From Hymenobacter plasmatis (GTDB taxonomy: Bacteria; Bacteroidota; Bacteroidia; Cytophagales; Hymenobacteraceae), in the NCBI RefSeq assembly GCF_020711255.1, contig NZ_JAJFAW010000010.1, positions 103,535-167,534 of the forward strand: DNA of 64,000 nt, read 5' to 3'. Within the stretch, counting starts at the first letter, position 1; every line of letters begins with the position of its first letter. Below the pieces are notes generated by a model. That model was not told the origin of the DNA, did no database searches, and saw only the letters and a list, made by a program, of their open reading frames with translations. A program made the position numbers and the translations under genes. Below, piece after piece: positions 26,591 through 35,479 of the stretch.

Positions 26591-26684
26591 ACGTCATGCA
26601 GAGCGCAGCGAAGCATCTCTACCACGAGAGTAATTCAATCAACTCAACGAAGCGGTAAAGATGCTTCGCTGCGCTCTGCATGAC
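26591..26684. repeat. GTCATGCAGAGCGCAGC-family inverted repeat upstream of lpxH
   Basis: ACGTCATGCAGAGCGCAGCG at 26591 and its complement ending at 26684 form arms around a ~40-base centre. The copy begins about 20 bases before the lpxH ATG, so it lies in or just above its leader. Confidence 0.78.
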
Positions 26685-26695
26685 CGCCCCTCATA

Positions 26696-27349
26696 TTAAG
26701 TAAGTGCAGCGTCATCTTCCAGGAGAAAGAGCGCTAGGCGGCGCGGGCCGTGGGCACCGAGCACTAAGGTTTTTTCAATATCGGCGGTGCGGCTGGGGCC
26801 GGTGGTGAGCGATACCATGGAAGGCATCTGCGCGCCAAACTTTGCCTGCACCACGCGCAGGGCCTCCCCTATTTCGGCCACTACCTGGCTGGGCCGGGCC
26901 AGTACCAGGTGCTGGTCGGGGTAGATGCTGAGCCGGCGCCCGCTGGCCGTGGCCGCCGAGACCAGCACGCTGCCCGTGCGCGCCACCAGGGCCTCGCACG
27001 AGGTCAGCCCCAAATCAGCGTGCTCAATAAAATCGGCTTCGTCGGCTTTGAACGCCACGCCCGCGGCCCGCAGCAAGGCCTGTATGTGGGGCTCCCATAC
27101 GTAGGGCGCGCCCACCTGCTGCCGCTGCTGGAAACCGGCAATTTGCACGGCCAGATGCGCCAGCGACTCGCAGTAGTAGAACTCCCCGCCCACGCGCTGA
27201 AAGCTTTCAGCAAAAGCTACTACCGCGTCGCTGTTGCTCAGCGGCGGGTGCACGGGGGAGGCAAAGTCGGGCCGGGGCGGCAGCGGAGCGGGCTGCGCCA
27301 GTCCCTGGCGGATGCGGGCCAGCACAACGTCGCGGGAAGATTCGGACAT
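26696..27349 (-). CDS. LUD domain protein (LutC/YkgG family)
   Basis: A 217-residue LUD-domain protein, related to LutC of the LutABC lactate-utilisation complex. Family features are the C-terminal ARTGSVLVSA segment near 138-147, the PDQHLVLARPSQVV stretch and TGPSRTADIEKTLVLGAHGP near 192-211. LutA and LutB are not adjacent, so this is an orphan copy, common in Bacteroidota, and lactate oxidation should not be assumed. The ATG at 27349 is supported because a perfect -7 element (27354-27361) ends only 4 bases before it; the upstream 38 codons of open frame would include the promoter and the ftsH terminator. Confidence 0.85.
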   Translation of the reverse strand: MSESSRDVVLARIRQGLAQPAPLPPRPDFASPVHPPLSNSDAVVAFAESFQRVGGEFYYCESLAHLAVQIAGFQQRQQVGAPYVWEPHIQALLRAAGVAFKADEADFIEHADLGLTSCEALVARTGSVLVSAATASGRRLSIYPDQHLVLARPSQVVAEIGEALRVVQAKFGAQMPSMVSLTTGPSRTADIEKTLVLGAHGPRRLALFLLEDDAALT

Positions 27350-27353
27350 GCAG

Positions 27354-27361
27354 CAAAAGTA
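27354..27361 (-). promoter_or_regulatory. -7 element 4 nt before the LUD gene start (leaderless candidate)
   Basis: Minus-strand TACTTTTG matches TAnnTTTG exactly and is followed by CTGC and the ATG. Transcription would begin at or next to the start codon. Confidence 0.5.
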
Positions 27362-27376
27362 CCTGTACAGTTTTAC

Positions 27377-27407
27377 AAAAAAAGCCAGCCCTCTCGGGCT
27401 GGCTTTT
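27377..27407 (-). terminator. Terminator of ftsH
   Basis: AAAAGCCAGCCC/GGGCTGGCTTTTTTT hairpin with a T-run on the minus strand, 22 bases after the ftsH stop codon. It lies immediately above the promoter of the LUD gene. Confidence 0.85.
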
Positions 27408-27428
27408 GCATTCGGATGATTACCGGAA

Positions 27429-29558
27429 TTATGCGGGAGTTGCGGCGCTGCCGGCTTCCACATCCGAGCCGGGGCGCGAGGTGCGGTCGTCGTCCATGCC
27501 GGGCAGGTGCAGGTCGGGCAGGTCGTTGCCGAGTTTGCCGGCCGCGGCTTGTTCGCCTTTCACTTCGCTCTCGGTTTCGCTGCGGTCGGTACCGGCCATG
27601 TGGGCCTGGTAGTTGGTCTGGCTGTCGAAGGGGCGCTTGCCCACGAGGCGGGTCAGGTCTTCCTGCTGCAGCACTTCTTTCTCCAGCAGCTCCTTGGCTA
27701 CTACCTCCAGCTCATGGCGCCGCTCGGTGAGCAGCTCCTTGGTGCGGGTGTAGGCGTTTTCGATGATGGTACGAACTTCTTCGTCAATCATTTGCGACGT
27801 GGCTTCCGAGTAGGGCTTTGAGAAGCCGTATTCGTTCTGCCCCTTCGAGTCGTAGAACGACACGTTGCCGAGCTTGGCGTTCATGCCATACATCGTCACG
27901 ATGGAGTAGGCCATCTTGGTGATGCGCTCCAGGTCGCTCAAGGCGCCGGTGGAGATTTTGCCGAACACCAGCTCTTCGGCGGCGCGGCCACCCAGGGCCA
28001 TGCACATTTCGTCGGTTAGCTGCTCGGTGTTGTACAGAAACTGCTCTTTGGGCAAGTACTGCGCGTAGCCCAGGGCTGCTACGCCACGAGGCACAATGCT
28101 CACTTTCACCAAGGGGTCGACGTGCTCCAGGAACCAGCCGGCAATGGCGTGGCCGGCTTCATGGTAAGCCACAATGCGCTTTTCGCCGGGCGAAATGATT
28201 TTGTTTTTCTTCTCCAGGCCACCAATCACGCGGTCAATAGCGTCGGTAAAGTCCTGGTCAGTCACCATTTTCTTGTCGCGGCGGGCGGCAATCAGGGCCG
28301 CTTCGTTGCAGACGTTGGCAATCTCGGCGCCGGCAAAGCCGGGCGTCTGGGCCGACAGACGGCGGGCGTCTACGTCGGGGCCCAGGGTCAGTGGCTTGAG
28401 GTGCACCTGGAAAATTTCGGTGCGGCCATTGATGTCCGGCTTGTCGATGCTGATTTGCCGGTCGAAACGGCCGGGACGCAACAGGGCCGAGTCCAGGGTA
28501 TCGGGCCGGTTAGTAGCGGCGAGGATGATGACGCCGGAATCAGTACCGAAGCCGTCCATCTCCACAAGCAGCGAGTTCAGGGTGTTTTCACGCTCATCGT
28601 TGCCACCGGGCACGGAGCCCCGCGAGCGGCTGCGGCCCACGGCGTCAATCTCATCTATAAAGATGATGCAAGGCGCCTTGGCCTTAGCTTGCTTGAAAAG
28701 GTCACGTACACGGGCCGCACCCACGCCAACGAACATCTCGACGAAGTCGGAGCCCGAAAGCGAGAAGAACGGCACATCGGCTTCACCAGCTACAGCTTTG
28801 GCCAGCAGGGTCTTGCCCGTACCGGGAGGGCCCACCAGCAAAGCACCTTTCGGAATCTTACCGCCGAGAACGGTGAACTTGCTGGGGTTCTTGAGGAACT
28901 CCACAATCTCCTGTACTTCCTCCTTGGCTTCTTCGAGGCCGGCAACGTCTTTAAAGGTGATTTTCACCTTATCGCCGCCCTCAAACAAGGCCGCGCGGCT
29001 CTTGCCAATGCTGAAAATCTGCCCGCCGGGGCCCGCGGCGCTGCCCATGCGGCGCATCAGGAACCAGAAGCCGACAATCATCAGGATGATGAAGCCGTAA
29101 GTGCCCACGTAGTCGCCCGGACTTTGCCGGGAATCGATGTTAAGTGGCAGGCGCTGGGCTTCCGGCAGAGTTTTCTGGATGCGGTCCAGGTCCTCCTGAA
29201 AAAGCTTGGCGTCGACAACGGGGAAGTAGAACTGCGCCCCGGCCCCAGTAGTACCGAAGGGGGTGCGCCGCGTCAGCTCCTGCCGGTACTCCGGCTTGGC
29301 CATGGCTTCGGGCTTGAGGCTCACCTCCACCAACTTTTCGTTGATGATGGTGATTTCTCGCACGTCGCCGGCCGCCAGCATCTGCTCGAAGCGCTGCTGG
29401 TTGATTTTGGCGGGCGAGTTCAGGTTATTGACCCACATTACCCCGAACAAGAAAACCAGCAAGCCGGCCAACACCCACAGCTGCACGCCCGGCCGCGGAT
29501 TGGGGGCCGGCATCAGGGGCTTTTTCTTTTTATTGTTATTGGGATTTTTATCCGACAT
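27429..29558 (-). CDS. ftsH: ATP-dependent zinc metalloprotease FtsH
   Basis: A 709-residue AAA+ membrane protease that degrades misfolded and short-lived membrane and cytosolic proteins as a hexamer. Transmembrane helices lie at about 26-43 and 154-168, with the periplasmic domain between. The AAA module shows Walker A GPPGTGKT (243-250), Walker B IIFIDEID (298-305) and the second region of homology [20 protein letters not shown]. The protease zinc site is HEAGH at 466-470. The C-terminus is a disordered acidic tail. It lies 105 bases downstream of rsfS on the same strand; a weak -7-like TATACTTG is seen at 29577-29584. Confidence 0.97.
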   Translation of the reverse strand: MSDKNPNNNKKKKPLMPAPNPRPGVQLWVLAGLLVFLFGVMWVNNLNSPAKINQQRFEQMLAAGDVREITIINEKLVEVSLKPEAMAKPEYRQELTRRTPFGTTGAGAQFYFPVVDAKLFQEDLDRIQKTLPEAQRLPLNIDSRQSPGDYVGTYGFIILMIVGFWFLMRRMGSAAGPGGQIFSIGKSRAALFEGGDKVKITFKDVAGLEEAKEEVQEIVEFLKNPSKFTVLGGKIPKGALLVGPPGTGKTLLAKAVAGEADVPFFSLSGSDFVEMFVGVGAARVRDLFKQAKAKAPCIIFIDEIDAVGRSRSRGSVPGGNDERENTLNSLLVEMDGFGTDSGVIILAATNRPDTLDSALLRPGRFDRQISIDKPDINGRTEIFQVHLKPLTLGPDVDARRLSAQTPGFAGAEIANVCNEAALIAARRDKKMVTDQDFTDAIDRVIGGLEKKNKIISPGEKRIVAYHEAGHAIAGWFLEHVDPLVKVSIVPRGVAALGYAQYLPKEQFLYNTEQLTDEMCMALGGRAAEELVFGKISTGALSDLERITKMAYSIVTMYGMNAKLGNVSFYDSKGQNEYGFSKPYSEATSQMIDEEVRTIIENAYTRTKELLTERRHELEVVAKELLEKEVLQQEDLTRLVGKRPFDSQTNYQAHMAGTDRSETESEVKGEQAAAGKLGNDLPDLHLPGMDDDRTSRPGSDVEAGSAATPA

Positions 29559-29663
29559 GAAAATAGCTAGTTAAATCAAGTATAACTACGGGAGCAACAC
29601 CGCGCCGAAAACAAATGTTCGGTACGGATAAGACGTGCTACCTACGTATTTATTTTACCAAGC

Positions 29664-30044
29664 TTAAGCTTCTTCGGCTTCGATGTAGCTGATGTTGGCG
29701 TCGCCCCACAGCTCCTCGAGGGCGTAGAACTTGCGCCGGTCGCGCAGAAAAACGTGCACCACCACGTCCACGTAGTCGAGCAGTACCCACTCGCGGTTGG
29801 TGCGGCCCTCGGTCTGCCAGGGGCTTTCGCCGGTTACTTTTTCGATTTCTTCTTCTACCGAACGGGCTACGGCATCCAGCTGCGTGTCCGAATTGGCCGA
29901 GCAGATGATGAAATAATCCGCCACGGCGTTTTTGAGCTCTTTCAGATTCAGCACCACGATGTCGGACGCTTTCTTGTCTTGCATGCCGCGGATAACCAAA
30001 TCTGCCAATGTGTCTGAGTCCTGCCGGACCAACGTGCTTTTCAT
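29664..30044 (-). CDS. rsfS: Ribosomal silencing factor RsfS
   Basis: A 126-residue RsfS/Iojap protein that binds uL14 on the 50S subunit and blocks subunit joining during starvation. Typical segments are DIVVLNLKEL (27-36), ADYFIICSANSDTQLDA (41-57), the GESPWQTEG loop and WVLLDYVDVVVHVF (86-99). The length is normal. The neighbours ftsH (downstream) and birA (divergent, 22 bases away) form an arrangement often seen in Bacteroidota. Confidence 0.95.
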   Translation of the reverse strand: MKSTLVRQDSDTLADLVIRGMQDKKASDIVVLNLKELKNAVADYFIICSANSDTQLDAVARSVEEEIEKVTGESPWQTEGRTNREWVLLDYVDVVVHVFLRDRRKFYALEELWGDANISYIEAEEA

Positions 30045-30054
30045 ATTGTGTTGT

Positions 30055-30062
30055 TAGGTTTG
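30055..30062 (+). promoter_or_regulatory. -7 element 4 nt before the birA TTG start
   Basis: TAGGTTTG matches TAnnTTTG exactly and is followed by AGCT and a TTG codon. It sits in the 22-base gap between the divergent rsfS and birA starts. Confidence 0.45.
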
Positions 30063-30066
30063 AGCT

Positions 30067-30870
30067 TTGCAGCCAAAAGTCTACGAAGTTAACGAAACGC
30101 GAAAGAAGGCCGTGGTTCTCACCCCTCAAACCTTGTTCACGGGCCAGCAATTGATATGGTTGCCGACTTGTACCTCCACCAATTCGGAGGCCCAGGCCTT
30201 GATTGTCCAAAACCGGGCCAGCGACGGCTGCACCATAATTACGGACTTTCAGACCGCTGGCCGGGGCCAGCGCGGCAACCAATGGGAGGCCGCCCCCGCC
30301 GAAAACCTAATGCTCTCGGTGGTCTGGCAGCCCATGTTTCTGGCCGCCGACCAGCAATTCCAGTTGAGCCAGGCCGTGGCACTGGGCGTGCACGACTGGG
30401 CCGCGTCGCTACTGGGCCCCGACCCGAAACTGAAGCTGAAATGGCCCAACGACCTGTACTATGGTGACCAGAAATTTGGTGGCGTTCTGATTGAAAACAG
30501 CCTGAGCGGCACAAAGATTCAACACAGCATCATCGGTATTGGGCTGAATGTGAACCAACAACGTTTTGCGGTATCCACGGCCACGTCCATCGGCCAGCTC
30601 ACGGGCCGCGCCTACGACCGTGAGGCCCTGGCGGCGCACCTGCTCGAGTGCCTGGAGCGGCGCTACCTGCAGCTGCGCGCCGGGCAGGTGGGCAAGCTGC
30701 GGCAGGCGTACCTGCAGGCCTTGTACCGCTACCAAGAGGCGCACCCGTTCGAGGTAGAGGGAAAACGGGTGAGCGGCCAAATTGTCGGAGTGGAGGAGGA
30801 TGGCCGGCTGGCCCTGGCCATTGGCAATGAGCTGCGACGCTTCAGCTTGCAGGAAATCAGGCACCTATAA
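30067..30870 (+). CDS. birA: Biotin--[acetyl-CoA-carboxylase] ligase
   Basis: A biotin protein ligase that activates biotin with ATP and attaches it to the biotin carrier protein of acetyl-CoA carboxylase. Signatures are STNSEAQ, the adenylate-binding GRGQRGNQWEAAP, KWPNDLYYGDQKFGGVLIE and the C-terminal SH3-like domain (VSGQIVGVEEDGRLAL). There is no N-terminal helix-turn-helix, so this is a ligase without the repressor function of E. coli BirA. Start: no ATG is available. TTG at 30067 has a -7 element exactly 4 bases upstream and fits a leaderless message, whereas GTG at 30112 would be the conventional alternative. The gene is divergent from rsfS. Confidence 0.92.
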   Translation: MQPKVYEVNETRKKAVVLTPQTLFTGQQLIWLPTCTSTNSEAQALIVQNRASDGCTIITDFQTAGRGQRGNQWEAAPAENLMLSVVWQPMFLAADQQFQLSQAVALGVHDWAASLLGPDPKLKLKWPNDLYYGDQKFGGVLIENSLSGTKIQHSIIGIGLNVNQQRFAVSTATSIGQLTGRAYDREALAAHLLECLERRYLQLRAGQVGKLRQAYLQALYRYQEAHPFEVEGKRVSGQIVGVEEDGRLALAIGNELRRFSLQEIRHL

Positions 30871-31161
30871 CCAGTTTTCGAATTTAGCAGTGGCTCAATT
30901 TTCTTTGAAATAAGTTGCCGCTTGCTTCGTATATTAGACTTATTAAATAAAATTTAGGCCTTCGGGCAACCTGCAGCGGGTGGAAGCCGAGTGGTTTTTG
31001 AAGCGGGCAAGCAACGTTGGGCTGCTTCGGGCACTCTCTCTATTTGAAATGCGCCGCCGCATTTCGGGTGGGGCCGGAAGCGGGCTCAACCCGGCACGGT
31101 GCTTGTCTTTATCAGCTCAATTAAACGCACTCTATCAGCCAACACTTTTTCTGCTATTGCC

Positions 31162-31809
31162 ATGAAACTCTTTACTCGTTCGGTAGCGGTGCTGGCCCTC
31201 ATGGCCCTGACGCTCACACCGTCGCTGGCAGCGAACATCACCATTCAAGTGGGCGACAACTTTTACCGCGGACCGGGTAATACGACCGGCTCCAGTGACA
31301 TCCGCACCATCAACGTGGGCGATGTGGTGACGTGGAACTACGTGGGCCAGCTCAGCCACCCCACCGCTTCGGATAATGGCGCCTGGCCCACGTTTCCGAT
31401 GAACTCCGCCAACACCACGCACTCCATGACGTTCACCACGGCCGGCGAATACGCCTACCACTGCGAAGTGCATGGTGCGCCGCGGGTGGGCATGTTCGGC
31501 GTCCTCACGGTGGTGGCCGCGCCCACGGCCACGCTCAATGCGCACGCAGCGGGCATTACCGTCAACGTGTACCCGAACCCCACCCACGGCCAGATAACCG
31601 TGCAGCTCAACCAGAAGCCCGGCGCCGACTACAAGCTGCGCCTGAGCAACATCATCGGCCAGGAAATCCGAACCATCGCCCTCAAGCCGGAGCTAACCGC
31701 CGCCGGCCTGCCCCTCGACCTGAGCGACCTGCACGCCGGCATGTATTTGTACAGCCTGCTGGTAGACGGCAAAGTGGTGACCACCAAGCGACTCGTCTTG
31801 CAGAATTGA
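31162..31809 (+). CDS. Secreted cupredoxin with T9SS sorting domain
   Basis: A 215-residue exported blue-copper protein. A signal peptide covers 1-24. The cupredoxin domain (25-118) has the type-1 copper ligands His66 (LSHPT), Cys101 and His104 (YHCEVHG) and Met111 (VGMFG), matching the plastocyanin/pseudoazurin pattern. Residues 131-215 form a T9SS type A sorting domain (VYPNPTHGQITVQL, GMYLYSLLVDGKVVTTKRLVL), so the copper protein is predicted to be carried across the outer membrane and anchored or released at the surface. An electron-transfer or copper-handling role outside the cell is inferred. The ATG at 31162 starts directly at the signal peptide. Confidence 0.88.
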   Translation: MKLFTRSVAVLALMALTLTPSLAANITIQVGDNFYRGPGNTTGSSDIRTINVGDVVTWNYVGQLSHPTASDNGAWPTFPMNSANTTHSMTFTTAGEYAYHCEVHGAPRVGMFGVLTVVAAPTATLNAHAAGITVNVYPNPTHGQITVQLNQKPGADYKLRLSNIIGQEIRTIALKPELTAAGLPLDLSDLHAGMYLYSLLVDGKVVTTKRLVLQN

Positions 31810-31834
31810 GCTAAAATCCTTTTGATTGAACTAC

Positions 31835-31861
31835 CGAAAAGCAGCCTCTGGCTGCTTTTCG
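31835..31861 (+). terminator. Terminator after the cupredoxin gene
   Basis: CGAAAAGCAGCC/GGCTGCTTTTCG hairpin with a three-base loop, 25 bases after the stop. The T-run is short (TTTTC), so strength is uncertain. Confidence 0.55.
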
Positions 31862-31986
31862 TGTTTGTAGGCCACAAGGCTGCGTTTCGCCCCCTTCCGG
31901 GGCCGCCCGCCGCACGCCCGGGCCAGGCATGGATTTGCCGGCAAACAAGTGCCCGAAGCTTTATGCAACTGCAACGTTGCAATGCC

Positions 31987-31994
31987 TACTTTTG
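31987..31994 (+). promoter_or_regulatory. -7 element of the DUF2723 gene
   Basis: TACTTTTG matches TAnnTTTG exactly, with TTTATG at 31960-31965, 21 bases upstream, in the -33 position. The predicted start near 32001 gives a leader of about 75 bases. Confidence 0.45.
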
Positions 31995-32076
31995 ACCTTT
32001 AACTGCTTTCCTAACTTTCGTTTCCCGACCCTCGCCTGCTGCGTTGGCCACTGGGGCCTGCGCTCTATACGATTCT

Positions 32077-35000
32077 ATGCGTTCCTTCAAAAGCCTGAAT
32101 AACCTTGTCGGCTGGCTCGTCTTTGCCATTGCTGCCGCCACGTACCTGCTCACCCTGGAGCCCACCGCTTCGTTTTGGGACTGCGGCGAGTTCATTGCCT
32201 GCTCCTACAAGCTGCTGGTGCCCCACCCCCCCGGGGCGCCTACGTTCCTGCTGCTGGGCCGCCTGATGTCGCTGTTCTCGTTTGGAGACGTGACCAAGGT
32301 GGCAGTGCTCATCAATGCCTTGTCGGGCTTGAGCAGTGCCTTCACGGTCCTGTTTCTGTTTTGGATAATCACCCGCATGGCCCGCAAGCTGGTGCTGCGC
32401 GAGGCCGTGACCAACAGCGCCCTGGCGGCCGAGGCCATCGAGCCTTCGCGCTACCAGACCTTTCTCATTCTGAGCGCGGGCGTAGTGGGCGCCCTGGCCT
32501 TCACCTTCTCCGATTCCTTCTGGTTTAATGCCGTAGAGGGCGAGGTGTACGCCATGTCGGCGCTGTGCACGGCGGCCGTGGTCTGGATAATGCTGAAGTG
32601 GGAAGCCCACGCCGACGAGCCCGATTCGGACAAGTGGCTCATTCTCATTGCCTACGTTATCGGCCTGAGCATTGGTGTTCACTTGCTCAACCTGCTCACG
32701 CTTCCTGCCCTGGGCTTCATCTACTACTACCGCCGCACCCAGAACCCGACCGTGAAGGGCGGCATTATCGTGATGGTGGTCAGCATGATTATCGTGGGCT
32801 CCATTCTGGTGGGCATCATCCCCGGTCTGCCCACCCTGGCCGGCAACTTCGAGGTTTTCTTTGTCAACACCGTCGGCCTGCCGTTCAACTCCGGCCTGTT
32901 TATTTTCCTGCTGGTCTTCGCGGGGCTGATTTACTTCGGCTTCCGGCTGTCGTTTCAGCGCCGCAGCCAGCTGCTGAACACGGCCATGCTGTGCTTCGTG
33001 TTTATCCTGATTGGCTACTCGAGCTACCTCATCGTGCCGATTCGCAGCTCGTTTAAGCCCACCATCAACGAAAACGACCCCGAGGACGTGCTCTCCTTCG
33101 TGAGCTACCTCAAGCGCGAGCAGTACGGCTCGCGGCCTCTGCTCTACGGCCCGCACCTATTTGCCCAGCCCGACCACTACGAGGAAGGCGCCCCACGCTA
33201 CGCCCGCGACCCCAAAACCAGCACCTACAAGGAAATCCTGCCCCGCCAGCAGGAGCCCGGCTATCGCGACGAGGACAAGATGCTGCTGCCGCGCCTCTAC
33301 AGCTACGAGCCCGACCAGATTGCCAACTACAAGAAGTGGGTGGACATTCAGGACGGCGTGAAGCCCACCATGGGCCAGAACCTGGCCTTCCTGTTCCGCT
33401 ACCAGATGGGCCACATGTTCTGGCGCTATTTCATGTGGAACTACGTGGGGCGCGAGTCCGACGTGCAGCAGGCCGGCGTGGTTACGCCTTTTAGCCCCAG
33501 CGCCAAAAGCCTGCCGCAGCGCATAGGCGAGAGCCCGGCCCACAACAACTTCCTGGCCCTACCCCTCATTTTGGGGCTGATTGGGCTGTTTTTCCAGAGC
33601 CGCCGCAACAGCAAAGATGCCTGGGTAACGGGCCTGCTGTTCCTAATGACCGGCCTGGCCATTGTGTTCTACCTCAACCAGCCGCCGCGCGAGCCGCGCG
33701 AACGCGACTATACCTTCACCGGCGCCACGTTTGCGTTTGCCATCTGGATTGGGCTGGGCGTGCTGGGGCTGGCCGACCTGTTTGGCAAAGTGGTGAAGGC
33801 CGACGGCTTGCGCGCCGGCCTGGCCCTGGTGGTGGGCCTGCTAGTGCCCGGCATCATGGCCGCCCAGGGCTGGGACGACCACGACCGGTCCGGCCGCTAC
33901 AACTCGGTAGACTCGGCCAAGAACCTGCTCAATAGCTGCGCTCCGAACGCCATCCTGTTCACCAACGGCGACAACGACACCTTCCCGCTCTGGTACGCCC
34001 AGGAGGTGGAAGGCGTGCGCACCGACGTGCGCGTGGCCGTGCTCAGCTACCTGAACACCGACTGGTACATTGCCCAGATGAAGCGCCGCTCCTACAAATC
34101 GGCGCCGTTCCCCATCAGCATGGGCCCGCAGACCTACGCGCAGGGCACCAACGACATGCTGCCCTACGCCGCGAACCCCGCCGTGCAGAGCGTCAACCTG
34201 AAGGAGTTCATCCAGCTTGTATCCGACAACAACCCGCTGCTGCAGGTGCAGTACCAGGAGGGCGGCCCGGGCATGATGTCGTTCCCGACGCCCAACTTCT
34301 ACCTGCCCGTGGATACGGCGGCCGTCAAGAAGCTCGGCATCATCCCTAAAGACCGGGAGAAACAGCTCGTGAGCCGCATGGAATGGAGCATGGGCAAGCG
34401 CGCCATCGAGAAGAAAAACCTGGTGATTCTCGACATGATTGCCACCAACAACTGGCAGCGCCCCATCTACTTCAGCAGCACCGTGGCCCCGAGCGACTAC
34501 ATGAACCTACAGCCCTACTTCCAGCTCGAAGGCATGGCCTACCGCCTGCTCCCGCTGAAGGACCCCAAGTATGACCCCCGCAGCGGCGAAGAGGGTTTCG
34601 TAGAAAAGGACATCACCTACCAGCACCTGCTGAAGGACTTCCAGTACCGCGGCCTGCAGAACCCGCACATTTTCTACGACGAGAACAACCTGCGCTTCCC
34701 GGCCAACTACCGCGACAAGTTCGCGCGCCTGTCGACGGCTTATCTCTCCGATGGCAACGTGGCCAAAGCCAAGGAAGTGGCCGACAAGTGCCTGGAGCTG
34801 ATGCCCGATAACGCCATCCCCTACGACTACTACTCGCCGCAACTGGTGCCGGCGCTAATTGCCGGCGGCGAGAAAAAGAAAGCCGACGAGTTGCTCGACA
34901 CCATGACGCGCCGCTCGGAGCAAATGCTGGCCTATTACGCCACCAAGCCCGACGCCAGCCTCTTCGAGGATGACCAGCGCGGCTACCTGCTCAGCCTGCA

Positions 35001-35088
35001 AAGCGTGTACCGTGCCGCCGAGCTCAGCGGCGACAAAGCCCGCAGCGAAAAGGCCGTTGGGCTGATGAACCAGTACTACCCGCGCTAG
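32077..35088 (+). CDS. DUF2723 family multi-pass membrane protein (TMEM260-like)
   Basis: A 1003-residue membrane protein. The first ~200 residues hold the DUF2723 signature: a first membrane helix, then PTASFWDCGEF (about 29-39) and LVPHPPGAPTFLLLGR. DUF2723 proteins are related to human TMEM260, an O-mannosyltransferase, and are classed among GT-C-fold glycosyltransferases, so a role in protein O-glycosylation of exported proteins is the best inference; the acidic CGEF motif is in the position expected for the catalytic carboxylate. About a dozen hydrophobic segments lie before residue ~610. The C-terminal ~400 residues are soluble, ending with TPR-like helices. The ATG at 32077 was chosen over 32044 because it begins directly before helix 1. 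Confidence 0.85.
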   Translation: MRSFKSLNNLVGWLVFAIAAATYLLTLEPTASFWDCGEFIACSYKLLVPHPPGAPTFLLLGRLMSLFSFGDVTKVAVLINALSGLSSAFTVLFLFWIITRMARKLVLREAVTNSALAAEAIEPSRYQTFLILSAGVVGALAFTFSDSFWFNAVEGEVYAMSALCTAAVVWIMLKWEAHADEPDSDKWLILIAYVIGLSIGVHLLNLLTLPALGFIYYYRRTQNPTVKGGIIVMVVSMIIVGSILVGIIPGLPTLAGNFEVFFVNTVGLPFNSGLFIFLLVFAGLIYFGFRLSFQRRSQLLNTAMLCFVFILIGYSSYLIVPIRSSFKPTINENDPEDVLSFVSYLKREQYGSRPLLYGPHLFAQPDHYEEGAPRYARDPKTSTYKEILPRQQEPGYRDEDKMLLPRLYSYEPDQIANYKKWVDIQDGVKPTMGQNLAFLFRYQMGHMFWRYFMWNYVGRESDVQQAGVVTPFSPSAKSLPQRIGESPAHNNFLALPLILGLIGLFFQSRRNSKDAWVTGLLFLMTGLAIVFYLNQPPREPRERDYTFTGATFAFAIWIGLGVLGLADLFGKVVKADGLRAGLALVVGLLVPGIMAAQGWDDHDRSGRYNSVDSAKNLLNSCAPNAILFTNGDNDTFPLWYAQEVEGVRTDVRVAVLSYLNTDWYIAQMKRRSYKSAPFPISMGPQTYAQGTNDMLPYAANPAVQSVNLKEFIQLVSDNNPLLQVQYQEGGPGMMSFPTPNFYLPVDTAAVKKLGIIPKDREKQLVSRMEWSMGKRAIEKKNLVILDMIATNNWQRPIYFSSTVAPSDYMNLQPYFQLEGMAYRLLPLKDPKYDPRSGEEGFVEKDITYQHLLKDFQYRGLQNPHIFYDENNLRFPANYRDKFARLSTAYLSDGNVAKAKEVADKCLELMPDNAIPYDYYSPQLVPALIAGGEKKKADELLDTMTRRSEQMLAYYATKPDASLFEDDQRGYLLSLQSVYRAAELSGDKARSEKAVGLMNQYYPR

Positions 35089-35109
35089 TTCGGCATACCT
35101 AATGCACCT

Positions 35110-35144
35110 AAAAGGCCGGCCCGCACTACGCGGGCCGGCCTTTT
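35110..35144 (+). terminator. Terminator after the DUF2723 gene
   Basis: AAAAGGCCGGCCCGC pairs perfectly with GCGGGCCGGCCTTTT around a five-base loop, 21 bases after the stop codon. Confidence 0.85.
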
Positions 35145-35201
35145 CGCATATTGATAATTCATAGTGGCAGCAGCTAATTAGCTGGAGATGTTTGATGACG
35201 C

Positions 35202-35386
35202 AAGCTGGCCGTAGTCTAAGCGAAGCGGCGACTACGTGCCTCAGGTAACAGCGAGTTTGCAACTCGCCGTGCGAACTGGAGCAGGCCATGTATGACTTTG
35301 TTCTGAATGGCTACTTATGGGCGAGTTGCAAACTCGCTGTTACCTGAGGCACGTAGTCGCCGCTTCGCTTTGACTACAGCCAGCTT
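35202..35386. repeat. Large inverted repeat, MITE-like
   Basis: Arms 35202-35268 and 35320-35386 (67 bases each) are complementary except at about two positions and enclose a 51-base centre without coding potential. The arms are unrelated to the GTCATGC repeat family. The structure resembles a non-autonomous transposable element or a large hairpin repeat; no clear target-site duplication can be seen. Confidence 0.75.
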
Positions 35387-35479
35387 AGGAAATGTGTCGT
35401 TAGTGAGGACATCTGCATTTTTACCTACATTCCGGCTCCATAAAAAGGACTTTGTATTTCCGTATCCGTAGTCCTCATT

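Larger units (their letters stand above)
35089..35479. other. Intergenic region with terminator and a 67-base inverted repeat
   Basis: These 391 bases contain no gene. They hold the terminator of the DUF2723 gene and then an isolated large inverted repeat (35202-35386), followed by about 90 bases of AT-richer leader before the GWxTD gene with no perfect -7 element. Confidence 0.6.

Noticed and set aside
26696..27349. A lactate-utilisation (LutABC) locus
   Set aside because: Only a LutC-like LUD protein is present; LutA and LutB are not neighbours, so the pathway should not be assigned.
30871..31161. A small gene or RNA in the 291-base gap after birA
   Set aside because: A short open frame from ~30980 has no start context or similarity, and no tRNA-like cloverleaf or stable hairpin could be made out.
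35202..35386. The 185-base inverted repeat as an intact insertion sequence
   Set aside because: The core is only 51 bases, too short for a transposase; a MITE-like remnant is the most that can be claimed.
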